A DNA stretch of 7,032 nt from Candidatus Gastranaerophilales bacterium (GTDB lineage Bacteria; Cyanobacteriota; Vampirovibrionia; Gastranaerophilales; Gastranaerophilaceae). Location of the stretch: assembly GCA_900552525.1 (NCBI GenBank), contig UNSK01000073.1, positions 1 through 7,032 of the forward strand. The letters are read 5' to 3'. Below are positions 1 to 6,382 of the stretch, one piece after another. The notes beneath the pieces were generated by a model that made no database searches, was not told where the DNA came from, and was given only the letters and a program-made list of their open reading frames with translations. The position numbers were made by a program, and so were the translations under genes. Positions within the stretch are counted from its first letter, which is position 1. Each line of letters starts with the position of its first letter.

Positions 1-1137
1 AGTATATTTTTCTTTATTTTCTGCTATATCCGATAAAATTTTTGATAAATTTTGAGGTTTTTGATTATCAAAGATAATAGCATTTTTATTGTTTTCGCAC
101 AACAGAGCCTGTCCTATTGCTTTTGATATAACAGAAATTTTACTGAACATAAATCCGTGAGTAACAACTATAGGTAAAGGATCCTGAACAGAAGTACAAA
201 CAATACAATCACTCATATTATAATACTCAAATAACTCTTTTTGAGGTATATTTGGAATATATTCTACTTCTTTTATACCGGATGTCATTATATTTAATTC
301 AGTTTCATAAACAAAGTCTTCTTTTTGAAGAGGCGAACCTATTATATAAAACTTACATTTTTCTCTAAGTTTTTCCGGCATCATTTTTATAGCCTGTGCA
401 AAAAGTTTTTGATTTTTCCTCTTATTTAAAGTTCCTATACATAAAAATATCACTTTTTCTTTGCTACAGGGATATACAGGCATTATTATGTCATCAAGTC
501 CATACATTAGCAATTGGGTTTTTGCATTCTTGTCAATATTTTTTATAGATTTTTCAACAAGAGGACTTACACATAAAATTAAATCAGAAACTCTGATGCC
601 TAACTTTGGCAGCATAGCATCTTTTTTATGAATTTCATGAGTATACCAGATTATAGGAGTTTTAATAAAATTTCTACATACATACAGACATAACATTATT
701 TCATTTGAAAGTGAAGATACCAGTATTAAGTTAAATTTATTGCAAAATTCAACAAAATTTTCTTTTTTAGATGGTAAATCAGATATATAAAATACATTAC
801 CATATTTATCAAATTCTTCTTTCAAATCTCCATTAGACGGACCTACTATATAAATATTTGCATCATATATTTCTTTTAGTTTTTTACATAAATCTAACGT
901 AACTTTTGGTGCACCTGTATTTGAAAAATCATGAGTTATAACCATTATATTAGGTTTATTATTTTCTTGTACATTTATGGTATTGTTATTATTGCAATTA
1001 TCTAAAAAATACAAATTATCTCTATTAAAAATAACCTTCCTCATGTGATTTCTAAACAATTTAAGCTGAAAAACATCATCTGGCATTTTTGGCAAAAATT
1101 CCAAGAGATAAAGAATCTTTTTTAAAAAAATCTTCAT
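1..1137 (-). CDS. GT4-like glycosyltransferase, C-terminus beyond the window
   Basis: Reading from ATG at 1135-1137, the frame stays open for 379 codons to the left edge, so the gene is 3'-truncated by the window. The fold is that of a GT-B family 4 glycosyltransferase, which transfers a sugar from a nucleotide-sugar donor, usually at the cytoplasmic membrane during polysaccharide or glycan assembly. Visible landmarks are an N-terminal Rossmann start (IMVITHDFSNTGAPKVTL, about residues 64-81), the interdomain part IWYTHE (163-168), the C-domain start FLCIGTLNKRKNQ (231-243), and the donor-site region SDCIVCTSVQDPLPIVVTHG (309-328). The usual EX7E donor motif reads D319...H327, so both acidic positions are changed. 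There is no signal peptide. The upstream AGGG about 9 nt from the ATG is a modest ribosome binding site, and M18 is a less likely alternative start. Acceptor and sugar cannot be told from sequence. Confidence 0.85.
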   Translation of the reverse strand, partial: MKIFLKKILYLLEFLPKMPDDVFQLKLFRNHMRKVIFNRDNLYFLDNCNNNNTINVQENNKPNIMVITHDFSNTGAPKVTLDLCKKLKEIYDANIYIVGPSNGDLKEEFDKYGNVFYISDLPSKKENFVEFCNKFNLILVSSLSNEIMLCLYVCRNFIKTPIIWYTHEIHKKDAMLPKLGIRVSDLILCVSPLVEKSIKNIDKNAKTQLLMYGLDDIIMPVYPCSKEKVIFLCIGTLNKRKNQKLFAQAIKMMPEKLREKCKFYIIGSPLQKEDFVYETELNIMTSGIKEVEYIPNIPQKELFEYYNMSDCIVCTSVQDPLPIVVTHGFMFSKISVISKAIGQALLCENNKNAIIFDNQKPQNLSKILSDIAENKEKYT

Positions 1138-1163
1138 AATATTAACCCTACTGTAATAAATCA

Positions 1164-1194
1164 ATTATACTATAAACATAAGTTATATGTTCAA
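1164..1194 (-). promoter_or_regulatory. Candidate promoter of the glycosyltransferase gene
   Basis: On the minus strand a perfect TATAAT lies at 1169-1164, 26 nt ahead of the ATG. A TTGAAC -35-like hexamer at 1194-1189 is 19 nt upstream, which is a long spacer. The -35 element lies inside the outermost TGTTCAAAA motif of the adjacent repeat array, so a protein bound there would be placed to control this promoter. This is inferred from motif match only. Confidence 0.35.
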
Positions 1195-1373
1195 AACTAT
1201 GTAGAAAAAATGTTCATAACTTTGAGTTTTCTACATCTTTTTTATTTAATTTTATTTTTCTGCATAATTTATGTTCAAAGATGTTCAAAACTTTCGACTT
1301 TTCTACAATCTTTCTACATTTTTTTGAACATGAAAAACTCAGTATTCATAATACTTTCAGATAGTTTTGAACA
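1187..1373. repeat. Cluster of TGTTCAAAA and TTTTCTACA motifs bounded by 13-bp inverted repeats
   Basis: TGTTCA-type motifs occur on the plus strand at 1188, 1211, 1272 and 1282, and inverted (TGAACA) at 1325-1330 and 1368-1373. TTTTCTACA-type motifs occur near 1227 and 1299, a TTTCTACAT at 1312, and an inverted ATGTAGAAAA at 1199. The outer pair, TGTTCAAAACTAT at 1188-1200 and ATAGTTTTGAACA at 1361-1373, is a perfect 13-bp inverted repeat. Blocks 1210-1235 and 1281-1307 are direct repeats with a one-base indel and a few mismatches. The stretch 1138-1461 has no gene that I can support. It could be an operator array, an iteron-like protein-binding region, or the remnant of a small inverted-repeat element. 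Confidence 0.7.
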
Positions 1374-1396
1374 AATAATTTGAGCTTATTATGATG

Positions 1397-1429
1397 ATTA
1401 TTATTTTATATATATAATTAAATAATAAT
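1397..1429. repeat. A/T-only palindrome
   Basis: ATTATTATTT at 1397-1406 and AAATAATAAT at 1420-1429 are perfect 10-bp inverted repeats around a 13-bp A/T loop. They lie in a tract of almost pure A and T reaching to about 1449. It follows the stop of the broken gene on the minus strand and could weakly terminate it, but an A/T-only stem is a poor terminator. It may instead be a DNA-unwinding or spacer sequence next to the motif array. Confidence 0.5.
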
Positions 1430-1461
1430 AATTAATATAATAAATAAAATGTCAAAAACTT

Positions 1462-1919
1462 TTAGAAAACTCTATATGAACAAGTACTTAAAACTCCAAC
1501 AGGATTGTTAGTTAAAAAAGCACTTTTCTGATATGCACTATTTGCGTTCTGAATAACTATAGCTTCTCTTGTATCATAACCTTTTTTTAAAGAACTTTTA
1601 ACAATATCAGTAGAAGAAAGTTCAGAGGAAGAAAAAGGTGTAACATCCAGAGGCATTTTTTCAGAAGCCAAATCATCAGATAATTTAGCTAAATCATTTT
1701 CATAAGCACTTTGTGTTGAAACATTTCCATAAACATTTCTAGCCTGAGGTTTTCCTTCAAAATACGTACGAGAAAATACCTCTGATGAAGTTTCTTTGTC
1801 ATTATCTACTTTATCATAAGGTGTATGTGAATTATTGTAATTGTTTTTGGCGTAAACGGCGACGTCAGCTGTCCATATACAGTCGTCGGCGAATACGGCG
1901 ATAGACCTTCAATACTCAT
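1462..1919 (-). pseudogene. Small hypothetical protein gene with a single-base frameshift
   Basis: An ATG at 1917-1919 with a good AGGGA ribosome binding site (1925-1929, 5-nt gap) opens a frame starting MSIEGLSPYSPTTVYGQLTS. It runs into a stop after about 37 codons. The -1 frame then stays open from the same place to TAA at 1462-1464 and ends NPVGVLSTCSYRVF. One extra A in the A5 run (T5 on the plus strand at 1844-1848) would join the two halves into one protein of about 152 residues, passing through TPKNNYNNSHTPYDKVDN. The joined product is polar and rich in Ser, Asn and Tyr, with no signal peptide or membrane segment. I do not recognise the family. The downstream frame alone has only a TTG start (1671) and no convincing start context. 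The cause could be a real null allele, slippage or phase variation, or a sequencing or assembly error. Confidence 0.6.
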
Positions 1920-1964
1920 TGGTATCCCTGTGAATTGCTGTCATTAATATACTTATATACACCT

Positions 1965-1993
1965 ATTATATAACATGTGCCATACTACCAAAA
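1965..1993 (-). promoter_or_regulatory. Candidate promoter of the frameshifted small gene
   Basis: A perfect minus-strand TATAAT lies at 1970-1965, with a weak TTTTGG at the -35 position (1993-1988, 17-nt spacer). The leader to the ATG would be about 38 nt. The interval 1920-2012 shows no clear terminator for the peptidase gene upstream, so read-through from that gene is also possible. Confidence 0.35.
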
Positions 1994-2012
1994 GTGTATT
2001 TTTTGATAAAAT

Positions 2013-3599
2013 TTACAATTCTTCACAAAAATATGAGGCTGAAAATTCATTTCCTGTTAACTGCTTAATAAGCTCATATTCTTCTATAGAAGCACCATAC
2101 CTGAAAATATTTTTATCCATAAACTCTGCTGATTTATTGTTTTCGGTTATGTTTCCAAGAACTGATTTCAGATAATTATATATCTGAACTTTCATTAAAT
2201 TTGCTCTGAAATAATTCTGGTAATATGCAGGATGTGAAAGATAATGCGGTATTGAAGCCCATTCGTTATCCTGTTTATTCTCTCTATTCAAATATTTTTT
2301 ACTCAAATTCTGCCATAATTCAGCAGGATTTTGTTCAGGATTAGTGTAAATTTCACGCTCAAAATCTATAATCAAAAGACTTTTTGCAACAAAAGAAGCT
2401 TCATCTTCTTTGTGTGTCATCTTAAATCTTTCTAAGAGCTCATCAGGAACGATTTTATCAAGTACATTTTCAATTTTGATAATATCACCCATCATCATGG
2501 CAATCGCCTCTGTAACGGCCGGAGAAGAGGCTCTCCTGTCTAAAAACGGAAGCTCTGTAGAAATTCCTAAATCATAAATACAATGACCTAACTCGTGATT
2601 TAAAGTATCAAGACTCGTCACATTGTTAATAAGATTTGCAAGTATTCTGGAATCTTTTCCGGCTTCTACTCCAAAACAAAATCCGTGAGTATTTTTTCCT
2701 TTTCTGGCAAACAAATCAAGAGTAATCTTGCCTTCTTTTTCAAGTTTTTCGATGTCGTAACCCATGTTTTTGTACATCGTTTTGGAAATCGATACTATAT
2801 CTTGATTTATTAAAACTTCATTTACCCCCTTTTCATCCGGCGGAGTAGCTTGGCTTGAAGCCTCCAGAATTTCATTTACCCCCTTTTCAGGATTGTTGTT
2901 AAGAAGCAAACCATAGTGATAATTTTCAAGTTTTTCAACTCCGAAAAACTCTTTTAATTCCTTTTGTTTTTTTTCTAAAATCTCTTTAATTTTTCCGCTC
3001 GCATTTGTGTAAACCTCGTCAATCAATTTGTTCAAAAATTCCAAATCAACATCGTAATCTTCTTTGAGCTTGTATTCAAAATAAGTTCCATAACCCTTAT
3101 TTTTTGCATATTCGTTTCTCATTTTTACAAACTCAATCATATCTTCTGCAATTAAATCCGCACCTTTAATTTTAGCGTCGTACGCTTTTTTCCTTAAATC
3201 AGGGTTAGTTTCTGTCTGCATAATTTTAAAAATCTCAGGTTTAGAAACTTCTTTACCGTCGATTTTCGGGATGTAAGAATTGTATTTCTGCGCAATTTCA
3301 TTTTCTTTTTTTCTAAGCGCTTTTAATTCTTCTCCGGTATTAAGTTCTTCATCAAATTCTTTAAGCAGCTCTTTAAGCTGTTTTTGTTCATGTTTTGATA
3401 ATTCGTCTTTATTTATTGCCAGAAATTTATTGTACCAATCTCTGTTCTGAAAAACCTTAGAATATTCATCCTGCGCTTCTTCGTATCTTTTCAAGTTTTC
3501 AGCCGTAGAATTTGTGTAAAAATCCCAGCATGATTTTTCAAGGTTAATTGAAACCCGCTCTAATTCTTTGCAAAATTTATCCCTAATATTAATAAACAT
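2013..3599 (-). CDS. M2/M3-like zinc metallopeptidase (gluzincin) with a repeat-derived insertion
   Basis: The product (528 aa) is a cytosolic zinc peptidase of clan MA, closest in pattern to the M2/M3 families (ACE-like peptidyl-dipeptidases and oligoendopeptidases), which trim short peptides. The zinc site is H335-E-L-G-H339 with the likely third ligand E364 in AVTEAIAMM, 25 residues further on as expected for a gluzincin. Near the C-terminus, PHYLSHPAYYQNYF (451-464) resembles the substrate-binding His/Tyr segment of these enzymes. The N-terminal half is charged and helical, and there is no signal peptide. The start is supported by GGGAG at 3606-3610, 6 nt before the ATG. Oddly, residues 238-261 hold an in-frame repeat (EKGVNE twice, 18 residues apart) derived from a dispersed DNA element. 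It falls between helical regions and well before the zinc site, so activity is probably kept. The gene is divergent from the oxidoreductase operon. The exact family (M2 versus M3) is uncertain. Confidence 0.9.
   Translation of the reverse strand: MFINIRDKFCKELERVSINLEKSCWDFYTNSTAENLKRYEEAQDEYSKVFQNRDWYNKFLAINKDELSKHEQKQLKELLKEFDEELNTGEELKALRKKENEIAQKYNSYIPKIDGKEVSKPEIFKIMQTETNPDLRKKAYDAKIKGADLIAEDMIEFVKMRNEYAKNKGYGTYFEYKLKEDYDVDLEFLNKLIDEVYTNASGKIKEILEKKQKELKEFFGVEKLENYHYGLLLNNNPEKGVNEILEASSQATPPDEKGVNEVLINQDIVSISKTMYKNMGYDIEKLEKEGKITLDLFARKGKNTHGFCFGVEAGKDSRILANLINNVTSLDTLNHELGHCIYDLGISTELPFLDRRASSPAVTEAIAMMMGDIIKIENVLDKIVPDELLERFKMTHKEDEASFVAKSLLIIDFEREIYTNPEQNPAELWQNLSKKYLNRENKQDNEWASIPHYLSHPAYYQNYFRANLMKVQIYNYLKSVLGNITENNKSAEFMDKNIFRYGASIEEYELIKQLTGNEFSASYFCEEL
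2814..2889 (-). repeat. Dispersed palindromic repeat, copy A, inside the peptidase gene
   Basis: Two 22-bp direct repeats (2814-2835 and 2868-2889, one mismatch at 2816/2870) lie 54 bp apart, exactly 18 codons. The 47-bp core at 2837-2883 matches a second copy at 6420-6466 in 40 of 47 positions with no gaps. Read on the minus strand, the core starts GGGGGTAAATGAA and contains a hairpin: GGAGGCTT pairs with AAGCTACTCC apart from a TA bulge, with loop CAAGCC. It is translated as EKGVNEILEASSQATPPD followed by EKGVNE. Because GGGGGTAAATGAA is also present in copy B, the direct repeat belongs to the element and is not simply a target duplication. Confidence 0.85.
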
Positions 3600-3685
3600 A
3601 ATAATCTCCCTTTTTATATATTATAGACCCAAATAGTTTATTGTAGTAAAATATTATTGTAAATTTAAATGGAAGGTTATTAAAT
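3600..3685. promoter_or_regulatory. Divergent promoter region between the peptidase gene and the 2-oxoacid oxidoreductase operon
   Basis: The 86-bp gap must carry both start regions. On the minus strand a perfect TATAAT lies at 3625-3620, giving a leader of only about 13 nt that includes GGGAG, but no good -35 is seen. On the plus strand TATTAT at 3652-3657 is the best -10 candidate, also with a poor -35. The operon's ribosome binding site GGAAGG is at 3671-3676. No operator palindrome stands out. Confidence 0.4.
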
Positions 3686-4786
3686 ATGGTAAACAAACTT
3701 ATTAAAGAAGACACAAAAATGTTCTTAACCGGAAATGAAGTTCTCGCGTACGCTGCTAATTCTGCAGAAGCTGAATTTATGTACGGCTATCCAATTACAC
3801 CTCAGAATGAAATTATGCATACATGGTGTAAATTGCTTCCAAAAACAGGAGCGGGATTTTTGCAGACAGAAGATGAAATTTCAGCAGGTTTTTCAACAAT
3901 CGGCGGAATTTTAGCCGGCAAACGGGCATTCACTGCAACAGCAGGCCCGGGTAATGTAATCATGCAGGATGCACAGTCAATGGCAGAAATGATGAGAATA
4001 CCATTTGTTTGCGCTGTAATGCAAAGAGGCGGACCTTCCACTGCTACAGTTATTTACGCGCAGCAAGAAACAAGATTAACCTGCTTCGGCGGAAACGGTG
4101 AAGGGTTTAGAATTGTTTATTCTACTGCCGGACATCAGGATTTGTACGATTATATGATTAAAGCATTTAACACAGCCTGGAAATACAGATTCCCGACCTA
4201 CGTTCTTGCTGACGGATATCAAGGTAAAATGAGAGAACCAGTAATGTTATATGATCCTGCTTCACGCGGTATTAACATGGTTCCTACAACAAAAGCTCTG
4301 CTTGGCGAAGGCGAAATTGGAGTTGACAGAAAATCAGTTCACCTCAGAAACACATACAATATGGAAGAAGAACTTATGGAAGTTCTTGAAGGATACAAAG
4401 CTGATTACGAAAAAATGTCAGAAGAAGTTCAGGAATGGGAAGAATACAAAGCAGAAGATGCTGAAATTCTTGTTATTGCTCACGGTATAGTTGCACGTTC
4501 TGCAAGAACCGCTATTGATGAACTTAGAGAAAAAGGAATTAAAGCAGGTTTGTTCAGACCGATAACAATAAGACCTCTTGCTGTAAAACCATTGAGAGCT
4601 GCAGTTAAGCGTGCAAAACAAATTTTGTTTACAGAATCTGCAAACGGCCAGCTTGCTCAAATGGTTCTTGAACAGCTTTACGGCTTAACAACGCCATATT
4701 CTACACTATATAAAATGGGCGTAGGTGTTACAGGCGATGATATTGTTAACAAAGTAGAAGAAATTGCAGTTAAGGAGGTAATATAA
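3686..4786 (+). CDS. 2-oxoacid:ferredoxin oxidoreductase, alpha subunit (VorB/KorA type)
   Basis: This is the alpha subunit of a four-subunit CoA-acylating 2-oxoacid:ferredoxin oxidoreductase. Together with the beta subunit it binds thiamine diphosphate and the 2-oxoacid, and the complex makes acyl-CoA, CO2 and reduced ferredoxin in the cytoplasm. The family signature is clear: TGNEVLAYAA (15-24), YGYPITPQNEI (33-43), QTEDE (60-64), ATAGPGN (84-90), QRGGPSTAT (113-121), Y-R-FPTYVLADG (167-177), and a C-terminal transketolase-like domain from about residue 258 (AEILVIAHG). The length of 366 aa is normal for VorB/KorA without a fused gamma domain. The start has GGAAGG 9 nt upstream. An internal Met12 is possible but less well placed. 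It is the first gene of the operon. Substrate (2-oxoglutarate versus branched-chain 2-oxoacids) cannot be settled from motifs, so no symbol is given. Confidence 0.93.
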   Translation: MVNKLIKEDTKMFLTGNEVLAYAANSAEAEFMYGYPITPQNEIMHTWCKLLPKTGAGFLQTEDEISAGFSTIGGILAGKRAFTATAGPGNVIMQDAQSMAEMMRIPFVCAVMQRGGPSTATVIYAQQETRLTCFGGNGEGFRIVYSTAGHQDLYDYMIKAFNTAWKYRFPTYVLADGYQGKMREPVMLYDPASRGINMVPTTKALLGEGEIGVDRKSVHLRNTYNMEEELMEVLEGYKADYEKMSEEVQEWEEYKAEDAEILVIAHGIVARSARTAIDELREKGIKAGLFRPITIRPLAVKPLRAAVKRAKQILFTESANGQLAQMVLEQLYGLTTPYSTLYKMGVGVTGDDIVNKVEEIAVKEVI

Positions 4787-4787
4787 A

Positions 4788-5540
4788 ATGTCAGAAATAT
4801 TAACACTTCCTCCAAAATTACCAAAATCTCAGAATGCTGAGGTTGGAGCAAGTAAATTTTGTCCAGGATGCGGACACGGTATAACACTAAAAGCGTTAGC
4901 AAAAGCTATAGATGAACTCGGCATTCAGCAGAAAACGGTTTTCGGCTGTGATATAGGATGTTCTCTTTTAGCGTGGAATTACATGGATTTAGATACGGTT
5001 CAAACCCACCATGGCAGAACAACACCTGTAATCTACGGCTTCACAAGAGCAAATCCGGATGCAATCGGTATTGCATATATGGGCGACGGCGGCGGATTGG
5101 CAATTGGTTCCCAACACCTTGTAAACGCATCTGTAAGAGGCGAAAAAATGATGATTATTGTAGTTAATAATACAAACTACGGTATGACAGGCGGACAAAT
5201 GTCACCTACAACAATGCCGGGACAAAAAACAGAAACAACTCCTTACGGCAGAGATTGCGATGTTACAGGAAAACCTGCAAAAGGTGCTGAAATGGTTGCA
5301 GCTATTGCTGACCCGAATAAATCTTTTGTTGCACGTTCTTCTGTTTCAAATATGATGAAACTTAAACAAACCTTTGTTAAAGGTTTAAAGAATGTACAAA
5401 ACGGCGGTTTTTCTTTTGTAGAAGTTCTTTCAATCTGTCCTCTAAACTGGAGAACAAACAATGTTGATACGTTTGGAAGATTACAGCAGATGGAAGAATT
5501 TTTCGAGGTTAAAGAATTTTTGAATCCTGAGGGGGTGTAA
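4788..5540 (+). CDS. 2-oxoacid:ferredoxin oxidoreductase, beta (thiamine diphosphate-binding) subunit
   Basis: This subunit carries the thiamine diphosphate/Mg2+ site of the complex. CPGCGH (25-30) is the N-terminal family signature. GDGGGLAIG (99-107) followed by VVNNTNYGMTGGQ (125-137) is the classic GDG-x25-30-NN cofactor motif. HHGRTTP (74-80) and the segment MPGQKTETTPYGRD (143-156) are typical of the KOR/VOR branch and not of the single-chain pyruvate enzymes. At 250 aa the length is standard. The gene starts one base after the stop of the alpha subunit gene, with a strong AAGGAGG at 4772-4778, so translation is probably coupled. There is no extra ferredoxin domain, which fits the separate small iron-sulfur subunit at the end of the operon. 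Confidence 0.94.
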   Translation: MSEILTLPPKLPKSQNAEVGASKFCPGCGHGITLKALAKAIDELGIQQKTVFGCDIGCSLLAWNYMDLDTVQTHHGRTTPVIYGFTRANPDAIGIAYMGDGGGLAIGSQHLVNASVRGEKMMIIVVNNTNYGMTGGQMSPTTMPGQKTETTPYGRDCDVTGKPAKGAEMVAAIADPNKSFVARSSVSNMMKLKQTFVKGLKNVQNGGFSFVEVLSICPLNWRTNNVDTFGRLQQMEEFFEVKEFLNPEGV

Positions 5541-5541
5541 A

Positions 5542-6105
5542 ATGTCAAGAACAAAAATAGTTTTAGCCGGAGAAGGCGGACAAGGTGTTCAATCTATTGC
5601 AAAAATCCTTGTAGAAGCTGGTTACGAAGCAGGAAAGCAAATACTTTACATCCCGAATTTTGGTGTTGAACAAAGAGGTGGTGTTTCTATTGCCTTCTGC
5701 CAGATAGCTGATGAAAGAATCGGCGAGCCGAGATTTTCAAAGGGTGATATTATAATTATGCTTTCAGACAGAGCTATTGACAGATGTACTGCTTATGTAA
5801 GTGAAAACTCAACTGTTGTTTATGATACATCTGTATGTACAAAAAAGCCTGAATGCAAATGCAAAGAGATAATCGGGGTTGATGCAAACAGGATTGCAAA
5901 TGAAAAACTTAGCGCAAGAGTGTTTAATATAATAATATTAGGTGTTCTGCTTGCTGCGACTAATGTTTTGAAACTGGACGATATTAAGAACGCTATGGAA
6001 ATGGCTTTGGGTAAAAAATTTGATGCCAAACCGGAACTCAGAGAATTAAATTACAAAGCGTTAGAAATGGGCATGTTTCTTATCAAAGAAAGAGCAGGTG
6101 TTTAA
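5542..6105 (+). CDS. 2-oxoacid:ferredoxin oxidoreductase, gamma subunit
   Basis: This is the gamma subunit of the same complex, 187 aa, the usual length. Residues 8-17 (LAGEGGQGVQ) hold the GxGGQG loop, and PNFGVEQRGG (38-47) is the family's (Y/F)GxExRGG motif, where most relatives have Tyr at the first position. This domain completes the CoA-dependent part of the active site. A cysteine-rich stretch CTKKPECKC (99-107) is unusual for the family and is too irregular to call a metal site. The gene starts one base after the beta stop, with GAGGGGG at 5529-5535 as ribosome binding site. Its TAA overlaps the ATG of the next gene by one base (TAATG), which indicates coupled translation. Confidence 0.92.
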   Translation: MSRTKIVLAGEGGQGVQSIAKILVEAGYEAGKQILYIPNFGVEQRGGVSIAFCQIADERIGEPRFSKGDIIIMLSDRAIDRCTAYVSENSTVVYDTSVCTKKPECKCKEIIGVDANRIANEKLSARVFNIIILGVLLAATNVLKLDDIKNAMEMALGKKFDAKPELRELNYKALEMGMFLIKERAGV

Positions 6106-6374
6106 TGGATAAAGAATACAAAGGTTACAAAATAGAAGGCGTCGGCAAAGGAAAAGCGGATTATTATGTATATACAGACCTTTGCAAAGGCTGCGGTTTA
6201 TGTATAGCAAAATGCCCTATGAATAAAGCAGGCAAAAAATGTCTGCAATGGTCAAAGGAAGTTGGTTTGTATCAGACACCTGCAGTTGCGCCGGACCCTG
6301 AAATCTGCATTGCTTGCGGACAGTGCGAAATGACCTGTCCTGACAGCGCAATAAGAATAGAAAGAAAGGGATAA
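6105..6374 (+). CDS. 2-oxoacid:ferredoxin oxidoreductase, delta subunit (2x[4Fe-4S] ferredoxin)
   Basis: This 89-residue protein is the electron-transfer subunit. It has two classic cluster motifs: C27-x2-C30-x2-C33-x3-C37-P and C68-x2-C71-x2-C74-x3-C78-P, each ligating a [4Fe-4S] cluster, with one extra Cys at 46. It takes electrons from the thiamine diphosphate site of the alpha/beta subunits and hands them to free ferredoxin. The segment between the motifs (KKCLQWSKEVGLYQTPAV, 44-61) is typical of VOR/KOR delta subunits. It is the last gene of the operon; in many bacteria the delta gene comes first. The start ATG shares a base with the gamma stop, and the local GAGCAGG (6091-6097) provides a weak ribosome binding site. 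A terminator begins 8 nt after the TAA. Confidence 0.93.
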   Translation: MDKEYKGYKIEGVGKGKADYYVYTDLCKGCGLCIAKCPMNKAGKKCLQWSKEVGLYQTPAVAPDPEICIACGQCEMTCPDSAIRIERKG

Positions 6375-6382
6375 ATGATGTT

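Noticed and set aside
1227..1320. DnaA boxes
   Set aside because: TTTTCTACA lacks the conserved CACA end of the DnaA box, and no replication gene is in the window.
1187..1373. CRISPR array
   Set aside because: Repeats are short, unevenly spaced, in both orientations, and lack uniform unique spacers. No cas gene is near.
1462..1671. A separate 69-residue gene with a TTG start at 1671
   Set aside because: The same frame stays open upstream to about 1908 and joins a well-initiated start by a single-base correction, so this is the tail of a longer broken gene.
1930..2012. Intrinsic terminator for the peptidase gene
   Set aside because: Only a 5-bp CAAAA/TTTTG stem without G+C content is found, which is too weak.
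1975..2175. Plus-strand 66-codon frame over the end of the peptidase gene
   Set aside because: It is antisense to a clear protein-coding gene, has no recognisable product and no good ribosome binding site.
2814..2835. The 22-bp direct repeats as a target-site duplication
   Set aside because: The shared GGGGGTAAATGAA part also occurs in copy B at an unrelated locus, so it belongs to the element.
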